A DNA stretch of 64,000 bases, from positions 1 to 64,000 of the forward strand of contig JAHEIZ010000003.1 of the NCBI GenBank assembly GCA_024639145.1. Reading direction: 5' to 3'. The DNA is from Actinomycetes bacterium (lineage in GTDB: Bacteria > Actinomycetota > Actinomycetes > S36-B12). This document shows, piece after piece, positions 54,440-62,275 of the stretch. The stretch's first letter is position 1, and the number at the start of each line of letters is the position of its first letter. Both the position numbers and the translations under genes were made by a program. The notes under the pieces were generated by a model. The model saw only the letters and a program-made list of their open reading frames with translations. It was not told the origin of the DNA and made no database searches.

Positions 54440-55729
54440 ATGCCTCAAGCTGCCTCGCCTGCCACCACGCCCTCAGTGATCAATCAGCGCCTGCTCAACA
54501 AGGTGCCCGAGGTCACGATCTTCTTCTGGATCATCAAGATCCTGTGCACGACGGTGGGCGAATCCGCTGCCGACTTCCTGAACTACAACCTCAACTGGGG
54601 CCTGACTCTCACCTCGGTTGCCACCGGAGTACTGCTGGTCGTGGTGCTAGCGGCGCAGATGAGCCTGAAGCGCTACGTCGCAGGCGTCTACTGGCTGACC
54701 GTTGCGCTCGTCAGCGTCTTTGGCACGCTCATCACCGACAACCTGACCGACAATCTCGGCGTCCCCCTTGAGGTCAGCACGATCGTCTTCTCGGTCGCAC
54801 TCGGTCTCGTCTTCCTTGCCTGGTACGCCAGCGAGCGCACGCTTTCGATTCACTCGATCTACACTCGCCGGCGCGAGGCGTTCTACTGGCTCGCGATCCT
54901 GGTGACCTTCGCCCTCGGCACCGCGACCGGAGATCTCGTCTCCGAGGGCCTGGGCGTCGGCTATTTGAAGACCGGGCTGCTCTGTGCCGGCTTGATCGCG
55001 GCGATCACGATTGCCTGGCGCCTCGGGCTCGATGCGGTTCTCGCCTTCTGGCTCGCGTACATCCTCACGCGACCGCTCGGCGCTTCGATCGGCGACCTGA
55101 TGGCCCAGCCGACGGGCAACGGCGGCCTGGGGCTCGGCGTGACCGTCACGAGCCTGATCCTGCTGGTGCTGATCGTCGGCATCGTCATCTATCTCTCGGT
55201 ACGCAAACCCGACGTGATCGCAGTTCCGACCGATCCTGCTGCGCTCGCGGCACTCGATGCACCGGAGACTGCACCCCATCATCGACCCGAGTCGCCGCGC
55301 ACTGCACTCATCCAGACTGCCGTAGTGCTCGTTCTGGTCGTGGTGCTGGGCGGCGCCTTCTACGCCTGGCGCACGAACGCGCTCAACGCGGAAGCCGCAC
55401 TTCCCACGCCCGAGACCTCCGCCGCTAGCCCCGGCGCGAGTGCCGCACCGGTCGGCCCCCTGGGCGACATGTCTGCCTTCGTGGGCATCACGCAGGACAC
55501 CCTGACGCTGCTTGAGGCAGGCAAGCAGTCGGTGGCCACAGCACGCATCACCGATCTCGAATCCGCATGGGATAACGCCGAGGCGACTCTCAAGCGCAGA
55601 AATCCCGACGCCTGGCATGCCGTCGACGACAGAATCGATGTCGTCCTGCGCGAGCTGCGGTCCACCTCCCCCACTGCGGCAACCGAGAAATCTGCCCTTC
55701 AGGCCCTGCTCAGTCAGATGGGAGCCTGA
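54440..55729 (+). CDS. COG4705-like membrane protein with extra C-terminal domain
   Basis: A 429-residue protein. The first ~260 residues hold about eight helices in two similar halves, each with the ETxxD-like repeats KVPEVTIFFWIIKILCTTVGE, GTLITDNLTDNLGVPLE, TFALGTATGDLVSEGLGVGY and YILTRPLGASIGDLM, typical of COG4705. After one more helix (VLVLVVVLGGAFYAW), a ~110-residue outside segment (TLTLLEAGKQSVATARITDLES) is an addition I do not see in simple COG4705 proteins as I recall them. Function unknown; leaderless start. Followed by an OmpR two-component system. Confidence 0.75.
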   Translation: MPQAASPATTPSVINQRLLNKVPEVTIFFWIIKILCTTVGESAADFLNYNLNWGLTLTSVATGVLLVVVLAAQMSLKRYVAGVYWLTVALVSVFGTLITDNLTDNLGVPLEVSTIVFSVALGLVFLAWYASERTLSIHSIYTRRREAFYWLAILVTFALGTATGDLVSEGLGVGYLKTGLLCAGLIAAITIAWRLGLDAVLAFWLAYILTRPLGASIGDLMAQPTGNGGLGLGVTVTSLILLVLIVGIVIYLSVRKPDVIAVPTDPAALAALDAPETAPHHRPESPRTALIQTAVVLVLVVVLGGAFYAWRTNALNAEAALPTPETSAASPGASAAPVGPLGDMSAFVGITQDTLTLLEAGKQSVATARITDLESAWDNAEATLKRRNPDAWHAVDDRIDVVLRELRSTSPTAATEKSALQALLSQMGA

Positions 55730-55782
55730 GTCGTGGCTGAGGTCGGTCGGGGACACGTCACGAGGCGTGTGACGATTGAGGC

Positions 55783-56448
55783 ATGAGTAATCGTCCGCGG
55801 GTGCTGGTTGCTGACGATGAGGTCAGGTTCGCCGAGGCGCTGAGGCAGGGCCTCTCGCGCACCGAATACGACGTCACCGTGGTCAATGACGGCGACAGCG
55901 CACTCGCGAAGGCGCTCGGCGGCGGCTTCGACCTGATCCTGCTCGACCTCATGCTCCCCGGGCTTTCGGGCTACCGGGTCGTCGAGCGGCTTCGCGCGGC
56001 CGGCAATCAGACCCCGATCATGATGCTCACGGCGAAAGATGGCGAGTACGACGAGGCCGACGCCTTTGATCTCGGTGTCGATGATTACCTCACCAAGCCA
56101 TTCAGCACTGTCGTGCTGCTCGCGCGCATGCGCTCACTCCTCCGCCGTCGGCCCGAGGGCATCGCTCAGGAAATTGTCGTCGGTGATCTCACCCTCGATG
56201 CGCGCAAGCATCGATGCTCCATCGGCCAGACTCACGTGACACTCACCCCCCGCGAATTCGAGGTGACGATGTATCTCGCGCAACGTGCAGGTTCCGTCGT
56301 GAGCAAGCGGGAATTGCTCGACCAGGTCTGGGACGAACCCGAACTCGATCCCAATGTCGTCGAGGTATGCATCCTCCAGGTGCGAAAGAAGCTGGGCAAT
56401 TCCCTGATCAGCACCATTCGTGGTGTCGGTTACCGCCTCGGCGAATAA
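55783..56448 (+). CDS. OmpR-family response regulator
   Basis: A 221-residue regulator. Receiver: VLVADDEVRFAEALRQG, phospho-Asp in LILLDLMLPGLSG, MLTAKDG and YLTKPFS. Winged helix: LTPREFEVTMYLAQRAG, VSKRELLDQVWD, VVEVCILQVRKKLG, IRGVGYRLGE. The start overlaps GACGAT with a 6-nt gap, a weak leaderless -10. It forms an operon with the kinase through TAATG overlap. Confidence 0.93.
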   Translation: MSNRPRVLVADDEVRFAEALRQGLSRTEYDVTVVNDGDSALAKALGGGFDLILLDLMLPGLSGYRVVERLRAAGNQTPIMMLTAKDGEYDEADAFDLGVDDYLTKPFSTVVLLARMRSLLRRRPEGIAQEIVVGDLTLDARKHRCSIGQTHVTLTPREFEVTMYLAQRAGSVVSKRELLDQVWDEPELDPNVVEVCILQVRKKLGNSLISTIRGVGYRLGE

Positions 56449-57746
56449 TGGCAGTCATGCCCCGCGGAATCCGAGCTCGAGCAGTTCTCGTCGCGGTGAG
56501 CGCGACCCTGGTTGTCGGTATTGCCCTGGGCGCAGCATCATTCGTGCTCGTCAGCCGGATCGCACTTGGCTCTGTTCACGAGATCGTCTCCGCACATCTG
56601 GAAGACGTGACAGCGCAGCTCCAAGAACCGGGTTCGAATGCGACTCAGAATCTCGCCCTGGAAGCAGTTGAGGCATCCAGCCCGGTATTCGTCCGGGTAC
56701 TCGATGCTGAGGGCAGGACTCTCGCGGAGACACCGGGAACTCCGGCCGGGCTCGACCTATGCACCGGTGACAGCAGTCGCGTCCAAGAGGTCGCCACGAT
56801 TCGCACGACATCAATGGGAGTCCTCACCCTCTGCGCCGCGGCAAGCAAGGATCGGGTGCGCGAGGCAGAGCGCGACGTACTTCTCGTGCTCCTCTTCATC
56901 GTTCCCCTGGCCATCGCGGGCGTTGCGATCGCTGTCTGGTTGGCGGTCGGTCGAGCCCTTAGTTCGGTGGAAGGTCTGCGCAAGCAAGCAGAGGCCATGA
57001 CAGGAACGAGCGACGGTGCCCTGAAGGTCGAGCCGACAGGCGATGAGATCGAATCACTCGGAGACACGCTCAACGATCTGCTGCTCCGCTTGCACGCGCA
57101 GTCGCGCTCCATGCGGCAGTTCATTGCTGATGCCGGGCATGAGTTGCGCAATCCCCTCGCCACCTTGCGCGTAAGCCTGGAGTTCGATCAGCAGCCTGGC
57201 CAGGAACCTTCTCTCGCCCTGACGGAACTCGATCGTCTTGAGGGTCTCGTGCAGGATCTCCTTGTTCTCGCTCGGGCCGAGGCAGATGAACGACCGGCGA
57301 TGAGCGATGTGGATCTTGCGCCGCTTCTCAATGAAGCCGTGCGGTCAATCCGGCAGCAGTACCCCGGAGTCGACTTCGCCGTGATCTCCCAGCCCACTGT
57401 CGTGCGCGGAGACGAACGCACCTTGCGCGGTTCGATCGACAATTTGCTGCGCAATGCTGCACGGCATTGCACTGGCGCGGTTCGGGTCGGGCTGACTTCG
57501 AGCCAGGGCGCAGCGCTCATTTCAGTCGACGACGACGGCATCGGTCTCGACGAGGCCGATTGCACTCGGGTCTTCGACCGTTTCGTTCGACTCGATGAAT
57601 CGCGACACCGCGACGAAGGGGGAAGCGGCCTCGGGCTTGCCATCGTCTCGGCGACGGCAGAGGCACACGGCGGGCATGCCTGGGCGCTGCCCGGGCCAGG
57701 CGGTCGGTTCCGCGTCGACATCCCGCTCGGCCAGCCGACTCAGTGA
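56448..57746 (+). CDS. Sensor histidine kinase (HAMP, HisKA, HATPase)
   Basis: A 432-residue kinase. TM1 (VLVAVSATLVVGIALGAASF) and TM2 (VLLVLLFIVPLAIAGVAIAV) enclose a ~120-residue outside domain with two Cys (LDLCTGDS, LTLCAAAS), which may form a redox-sensing pair. HAMP, then the H box FIADAGHELRNPLATLRVSL, N box IDNLLRNAARHC, and G boxes VDDDGIGLDEAD and GGSGLGLAIV are intact. Starts at 56448 (overlapping the regulator's TAA) or at ATG 56457. It partners with the adjacent regulator; cytochrome b5-domain genes follow. Confidence 0.92.
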   Translation: MAVMPRGIRARAVLVAVSATLVVGIALGAASFVLVSRIALGSVHEIVSAHLEDVTAQLQEPGSNATQNLALEAVEASSPVFVRVLDAEGRTLAETPGTPAGLDLCTGDSSRVQEVATIRTTSMGVLTLCAAASKDRVREAERDVLLVLLFIVPLAIAGVAIAVWLAVGRALSSVEGLRKQAEAMTGTSDGALKVEPTGDEIESLGDTLNDLLLRLHAQSRSMRQFIADAGHELRNPLATLRVSLEFDQQPGQEPSLALTELDRLEGLVQDLLVLARAEADERPAMSDVDLAPLLNEAVRSIRQQYPGVDFAVISQPTVVRGDERTLRGSIDNLLRNAARHCTGAVRVGLTSSQGAALISVDDDGIGLDEADCTRVFDRFVRLDESRHRDEGGSGLGLAIVSATAEAHGGHAWALPGPGGRFRVDIPLGQPTQ

Positions 57747-57806
57747 TTCCCCTCACCTGTGGACAGCCTCAGGTGGAACTAAGAATTGCGATGGGACGAT
57801 GTACGC

Positions 57807-58553
57807 ATGCCTGACACCATTGGCGGCCTGCCGCTGCATCCCCTTGTCGTCCATGCAGCTGTCGTGCTGCTCCCCCTCTGCGCCCTCGGCCTCATCGTCC
57901 TGGTGTTCGTGCCCAAGTGGCGCCGCACCTACGGATGGCTGGTCATCGGCGGCCTTGCCGTCAGCGTGGTGTTCGCGTGGGTGGCCAAGGAGACCGGCGA
58001 GAATCTCGCCAACGTCGTAGGCCTGCCCAGTGAGCACGCCGAGTGGGGCGATCGCCTGGTACCCATCAGCGCTCTTCTTTTCGTCGTGGCCGCGATCTGG
58101 TTCTGGTTCGCGCGCAAGGGCACCACCGGTGCCGCCAGCACCCTGCTCAACATCGCCGGTATCGCCCTCGCCCTGCTGACCATCGGGGTCACCGTGCTCG
58201 TCGGGCACTCGGGGGCAGAAGCAGCGTGGAAGGCCAAGTACGCGGCGGCGACCCAGCCCCTTCCCGCGGCGACAGCGGCAGCGAGCCCGGCCGCTTCCTC
58301 GGCAGGAACGGCCGCGGCAGGCGCGATCACCATGGCCGATGTCGCTAAGCACGCCAGCGCCTCCGACTGCTGGTCGGCCGTCTCGGGCAACGTCTACGAC
58401 CTCACTCAGTGGATCTCGCAGCATCCGGGTGGCTCGGGCCCAATCGTCGGCATGTGCGGCAAGGACGGCACGGCCGGCTTCGAAGGCCAGCATGCGGGCC
58501 AGGGTCGCCCGGCCCAGGAACTTGCCACCTTCCTGGTGGGGCCGCTCGGATGA
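57807..58553 (+). CDS. DUF2231 membrane protein fused to a cytochrome b5 domain
   Basis: A 248-residue fusion. Four helices (VHAAVVLLPLCALGLIVLVF, TYGWLVIGGLAVSVVFAWVA, LVPISALLFVVAAIWFWFA, LLNIAGIALALLTIGVTVLV) with the LHPLVVH opening are the DUF2231 domain; an Ala/Pro linker leads to a b5 domain with haem-ligand His in QHPGGSG and again in GFEGQHAG, and two Cys (DCWSAV, GMCGKD). It probably carries electrons from membrane quinol or a partner to a periplasmic-side acceptor. ATG 57807; overlaps the next gene by 4 bp. Confidence 0.85.
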   Translation: MPDTIGGLPLHPLVVHAAVVLLPLCALGLIVLVFVPKWRRTYGWLVIGGLAVSVVFAWVAKETGENLANVVGLPSEHAEWGDRLVPISALLFVVAAIWFWFARKGTTGAASTLLNIAGIALALLTIGVTVLVGHSGAEAAWKAKYAAATQPLPAATAAASPAASSAGTAAAGAITMADVAKHASASDCWSAVSGNVYDLTQWISQHPGGSGPIVGMCGKDGTAGFEGQHAGQGRPAQELATFLVGPLG

Positions 58554-58882
58554 TCGCCCGTCGCATCGTGGCCGTCACGGCAGTCGGACTTTCAGTCCTC
58601 GCTCTCTCGGGAGTAGTCAGCACCAGCGCGTCTGCGGCACAACCGTCGAAGAAGTACACCTCAGCGCAAGTGGCCAAGCACGCAAGCGCGAAGAGCTGCT
58701 GGTCCATCGTCAACGGCAAGGTCTACGACCTCACCTCCTGGATCAACCGTCACCCCGGTGGTGCAAGCCGAATCCTGTCGATGTGCGGCCGTGACGGAAG
58801 CGCTGGTTTCAACGGACAGCACCAGGGGCAGGGTGGCCCGACCGCGATGTTGAAGTCGTACAAGATAGGCACCCTTCGCTGA
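58550..58882 (+). CDS. Secreted cytochrome b5-domain protein
   Basis: A 110-residue protein with a signal peptide ending TSASAAQ near residue 29. The mature part is only a b5 domain: YTSAQVAKHASAKSCWSIVN, NRHPGGAS (first haem His) and GFNGQHQGQGG (second), with the same Cys pair (SCWSI, SMCGRD) as its neighbour, perhaps a disulfide that fixes the fold outside the cell. It is a close paralogue of the b5 domain just upstream and coupled to it by ATGA overlap. A 14-bp hairpin terminator follows. Confidence 0.88.
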   Translation: MIARRIVAVTAVGLSVLALSGVVSTSASAAQPSKKYTSAQVAKHASAKSCWSIVNGKVYDLTSWINRHPGGASRILSMCGRDGSAGFNGQHQGQGGPTAMLKSYKIGTLR

Positions 58883-58904
58883 TCTCGGTGCACTGACTTT
58901 GCTC

Positions 58905-58935
58905 AGGCGGGCCCGACCATCGGTCGGGCCCGCCT
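58905..58935 (+). terminator. Hairpin terminator ending on the next promoter
   Basis: AGGCGGGCCCGACC and GGTCGGGCCCGCCT form a perfect 14-bp stem with a 3-nt ATC loop. The last base of the stem is the first T of the next gene's -10 (TAGTCT). Confidence 0.85.
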
Positions 58936-58940
58936 AGTCT
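58935..58940 (+). promoter_or_regulatory. Leaderless -10 hexamer of the DMGDH-like gene
   Basis: TAGTCT lies 6 nt before the ATG at 58947 and abuts the terminator hairpin. Confidence 0.5.
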
Positions 58941-58946
58941 TTGGGC

Positions 58947-61397
58947 ATGAGTTCTCTGCCCTCTCGCGCTCGCGTCGTCATCGTCGGCGGCGGCATCGTC
59001 GGCGCCAGCGTCGCCTACCACTTGACCAAGCTCGGCTGGACCGATGTCGTTCTCCTCGAGCAGGGCCAACTCTCGTCGGGCACCACGTGGCATGCGGCCG
59101 GGCTTGTGGGCCAGTTGCGCGCCACCGAGGGCGGTACTCGCCTGGTGCAGTACTCGGCGAAGCTCTACCAGGAACTCGAGGCAGAGACCGGCCTCGGCAC
59201 CGGCTACAAGGAATGCGGCGGCGTCACCGTCGCACGCACCCCTGATCGCATGGTGCAGTTGCTGCGCACAGCTGCGGCCGCAGAGGCGTACGACCTCGAA
59301 TGCGAGATCATCACGCCCGAGCGAGCCAAGGAGCTGTACCCGGTCCTCGAGATCTCCGATATCCAGGGCGCTATCTGGCTGCCCTACGACGGCACCGCTA
59401 ACCCGACAGATGTGACCCAGTCACTCGCGAAGGGCGCTCGCCTGCGCGGGGCGCAGGTATTCGAGCGCACGCGCGTACTCGGAATCACGACCAAGGATGG
59501 CGTCGTAACCGGCGTGCAGACTGATGCAGGCGATATCGAGGCAGAGATCGTCGTCAACTGCGCAGGTCAGTGGGCGAAGGCGATCGGCGCGATGTGCGGG
59601 GTCAATGTTCCCCTGCACTCGGCAGAGCACTTCTACGTCGTGACCGAGCAGATCGAGGGCGTGCATCGCATGATGCCGATCCTGCGCGACCCCGATGGCT
59701 ACACCTACATGAAGGAAGAGGTCGGTGGCCTCGTCGTCGGCGGTTTCGAACCCGAGGCTAAGCCGTGGGTCTCCCCCGACCAGATCCCCTACCCCTTCGA
59801 ATTTCAGTTACTCGACGAAGACTGGGATCACTTCTCGATCCTCATGGAGAGTGCCCTCCATCGCGTTCCGGCTCTGCAGGAGACCGGTATCAAGATGTTC
59901 TACAACGGCCCCGAGTCATTCACTCCAGACAACCAGTTCATTCTCGGCGAGGCTCCTGAGCTCAAGAACTTCTTCGTCGGGGCGGGCTTCAACTCAGTGG
60001 GCATCGCCTCTGCAGGCGGCGCCGGCCGCGCACTGGCCGAATGGATCGTCTCCGGCGAGCCGCAGAGCGATCTCGTCGGTGTCGACATCCGTCGCTTCGC
60101 TCCCTTCAACGGGAACAACCAGTGGCTGCGTGCACGGGTCGGCGAAGTACTCGGCCTGCATTACTCAGTGCCGTGGCCGAATCGCGAGTTCGCGACAGCC
60201 CGCCCCTTCCGCCAATCACCCGTGCACGACCGGATCACTGCCGCGAACGCATGCTTCGGTTCCAAGATGGGCTGGGAGCGTCCGAACTACTTCGCACCCG
60301 CGGGCGAGAACTCCTCAATCGACTACGCCTGGGGTAAGCAGAACTGGATCCCCTGGGTCGATGACGAGCAGCGCGCGACGCGTAATGACGTGGCGATCTT
60401 CGACGAGACAAGCTTCGGGAAGCTGCTGGTCAAGGGCCGCGATGCCGAGCGCCTGCTGCAGTGGCTCTGCACGGCGGACGTGAATGTGCCGATCGGCGGC
60501 GTCGTCTACACGGGCGTGCTCAACGCTCGCGGCACCTACGAAGCCGATGTGACGATCACCCGCATTGCCCATGACGAGTTCATGTGGGTCACCGGCTCTG
60601 CCTCGGTCGTGCGTGATGCTGACTGGATCAATCGCCATGCAACGTCCGACATGCATGTCGAGGTCGTCGATGTGTCGAGCGCCTACGCAGTGCTCGGGCT
60701 CATGGGTCCGAGTTCGCGCGAACTGCTCTCACGCGTCTCGAAGGCTGACCTCTCCAGCGAGGCCTTCCCCTTCGGAAGCTCGCAGCTGATCGATGTCGGC
60801 TTCTTCACCGTGCGTGCCACGCGACTGACCTATGTCGGCGAACTGGGCTGGGAGCTCTACGTGCCCGCCGAGTTCGCGAACAGCGTCTTCGACCTCCTGC
60901 TCGAGGCCGGCGCTGACCTCGGAATTCGCAATGCCGGCTACTACGCCATCAACGCGCTCCGGCTGGAGAAGGGCTACCGTGCCTTCGGCCCGGAGCTCAA
61001 CCCCGATTACTCACCTGTCGAGGCGGGCCTGCTCTTCGCGACCAAGCTGAAGACCGACATCGACTTCCTCGGGCGTGCCTCACTCGAGAGGATCAAGGAA
61101 GCAGGCCCGCGACGCAGGCTGGTCTCCTGGATTGCCGGCGAGGGTGACGCAATGCTCTGGGGAGGCGAGCTGATCCTGCGCGACGGCATTGGAGTCGGGC
61201 AGGTCACGTCGGCAGCATTCGGCACCACCATCGGTGCGTGCGTCGGCCTCGCCTACGTGCGCCGGCTCGATGGTGAGACGGTCACGCCTGATTACCTTGC
61301 CGCGGAGTGGTCAGTGAACGTCGGTGGGCGCATCGTGCCGATCACCGTGTCAATGAAGGCGCCGTATGACCCGGCTTCCAAGCGCGTGCGCAGCTGA
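58947..61397 (+). CDS. Dimethylglycine/sarcosine dehydrogenase-like flavoprotein fused to GcvT domain
   Basis: An 816-residue enzyme. N-terminal FAD domain starts VVIVGGGIVGASVAYHLTKL, followed by SSGTTWHAAGLVGQLRATEG, where the His is the usual covalent-FAD position in this family. From about residue 430 comes a GcvT-like folate-binding half (RNDVAIFDETSFGKLLVKGR, GLMGPSSRELLSRVSKADLS, FFTVRATRLTYVGELGWELY). Such enzymes demethylate dimethylglycine, sarcosine or similar amines, passing one-carbon units to tetrahydrofolate. ATG 58947 with leaderless -10. An amino-acid permease gene lies downstream on the other strand. Confidence 0.9.
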   Translation: MSSLPSRARVVIVGGGIVGASVAYHLTKLGWTDVVLLEQGQLSSGTTWHAAGLVGQLRATEGGTRLVQYSAKLYQELEAETGLGTGYKECGGVTVARTPDRMVQLLRTAAAAEAYDLECEIITPERAKELYPVLEISDIQGAIWLPYDGTANPTDVTQSLAKGARLRGAQVFERTRVLGITTKDGVVTGVQTDAGDIEAEIVVNCAGQWAKAIGAMCGVNVPLHSAEHFYVVTEQIEGVHRMMPILRDPDGYTYMKEEVGGLVVGGFEPEAKPWVSPDQIPYPFEFQLLDEDWDHFSILMESALHRVPALQETGIKMFYNGPESFTPDNQFILGEAPELKNFFVGAGFNSVGIASAGGAGRALAEWIVSGEPQSDLVGVDIRRFAPFNGNNQWLRARVGEVLGLHYSVPWPNREFATARPFRQSPVHDRITAANACFGSKMGWERPNYFAPAGENSSIDYAWGKQNWIPWVDDEQRATRNDVAIFDETSFGKLLVKGRDAERLLQWLCTADVNVPIGGVVYTGVLNARGTYEADVTITRIAHDEFMWVTGSASVVRDADWINRHATSDMHVEVVDVSSAYAVLGLMGPSSRELLSRVSKADLSSEAFPFGSSQLIDVGFFTVRATRLTYVGELGWELYVPAEFANSVFDLLLEAGADLGIRNAGYYAINALRLEKGYRAFGPELNPDYSPVEAGLLFATKLKTDIDFLGRASLERIKEAGPRRRLVSWIAGEGDAMLWGGELILRDGIGVGQVTSAAFGTTIGACVGLAYVRRLDGETVTPDYLAAEWSVNVGGRIVPITVSMKAPYDPASKRVRS

Positions 61398-61494
61398 TTG
61401 CTGAGTCAACTCGAACGCAGGCTTACCTGACTGACCCTCGTCAGTTTCGCCACCACCTGTCTTTCGGCCGGCCGTTCGGTGGCAGACTCACGTG

Positions 61495-62196
61495 ATGCGC
61501 ACTTCTCGCCTCGTTCTCGCCGGCACCGTCATTCTCGCCCTCACCGGCCTCATCGCCGGTCCAGCGCAGGCGGCGAAGAAGACTTCCGTACCGATCCTGC
61601 TTGTCGCCACCGGCGGCCACACTGAGATCACTTCGATTCCGGGAACCACGTCGTACCGGCTTCGGATGCAGGGCACGGAGGACCTCATCACCTGGTTCAC
61701 CGACCGGCCAGCCCGGAAGTCAGGTCTGATGCTCGGGCACGACCTTGTCGGCAGGTGGTCGAAGATCGGCTTCACCGCCGTGCCGCCGAATTCCGCACTC
61801 GTCCTGCGTGATCCCGGGTCGACGCGCACTCTGACCGTGGAGGTTCGCGCCCCGCGCTATGAGGGCGGCGTGCTTGCCTTCACCATTCGCCCGCTCGAGC
61901 AGCTCGCGCAGCCGCTGCCTGCATCCGTGAGCATGGCTTCCCTCTTCATCGATGATGCATCCGTGGTCGTCCCCGCGAATTCCGCTGCATGGAACTTCCA
62001 CTCCATCGTGGTGCAGGATCCCGCGAACCCGTACCTGTCGAAGTTCGCAATCCAGAAGCCTGACTCGAATGGCGGTGGAAACTCGCTGATCTACAGCATT
62101 CCCGCAAGTTCTCTCATCAGTGCCTATTCGACGACCCATCTCAGCCTTCCGAGTAAAGGCGTAACCCTCGACGCGAATGGCATGGCGGTCGGATAG
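61495..62196 (+). CDS. Secreted protein, WFxDRPxR family, paralogue of the one at 28257
   Basis: A 233-residue protein with a signal peptide ending GPAQAAK near residue 24. It has TWFTDRPARKSG, LVGRWSKIGFTAVPPNSALV, RYEGGVLAFTI and ASLFIDDAS, matching the protein at 28257 motif by motif. The C-terminal third lacks the Cys pair of that paralogue. No ribosome site; CAGACT lies 6 nt before the ATG. Function unknown; a secreted beta-sandwich is likely from its alternating hydrophobic strands. Confidence 0.75.
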   Translation: MRTSRLVLAGTVILALTGLIAGPAQAAKKTSVPILLVATGGHTEITSIPGTTSYRLRMQGTEDLITWFTDRPARKSGLMLGHDLVGRWSKIGFTAVPPNSALVLRDPGSTRTLTVEVRAPRYEGGVLAFTIRPLEQLAQPLPASVSMASLFIDDASVVVPANSAAWNFHSIVVQDPANPYLSKFAIQKPDSNGGGNSLIYSIPASSLISAYSTTHLSLPSKGVTLDANGMAVG

Positions 62197-62227
62197 CAGT
62201 CACGGGCCGAGTTCACCGACATGCAGA

Positions 62228-62256
62228 GGGGCGGGCGGCCAATGGCCACCCGCCCC
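62228..62256. terminator. Bidirectional hairpin between convergent genes
   Basis: GGGGCGGG and CCCGCCCC form an 8-bp stem extended, after one C-A mismatch, by GGCC/GGCC around an AAT loop. It lies between the stops at 62196 and 62276 and can serve both strands. Confidence 0.78.
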
Positions 62257-62275
62257 TTCGCATACCGAGCGCCGT

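Noticed and set aside
54647..55756. 369-codon minus-strand frame opposite the COG4705 gene
   Set aside because: Charged low-complexity translation antisense to a membrane protein gene; shadow.
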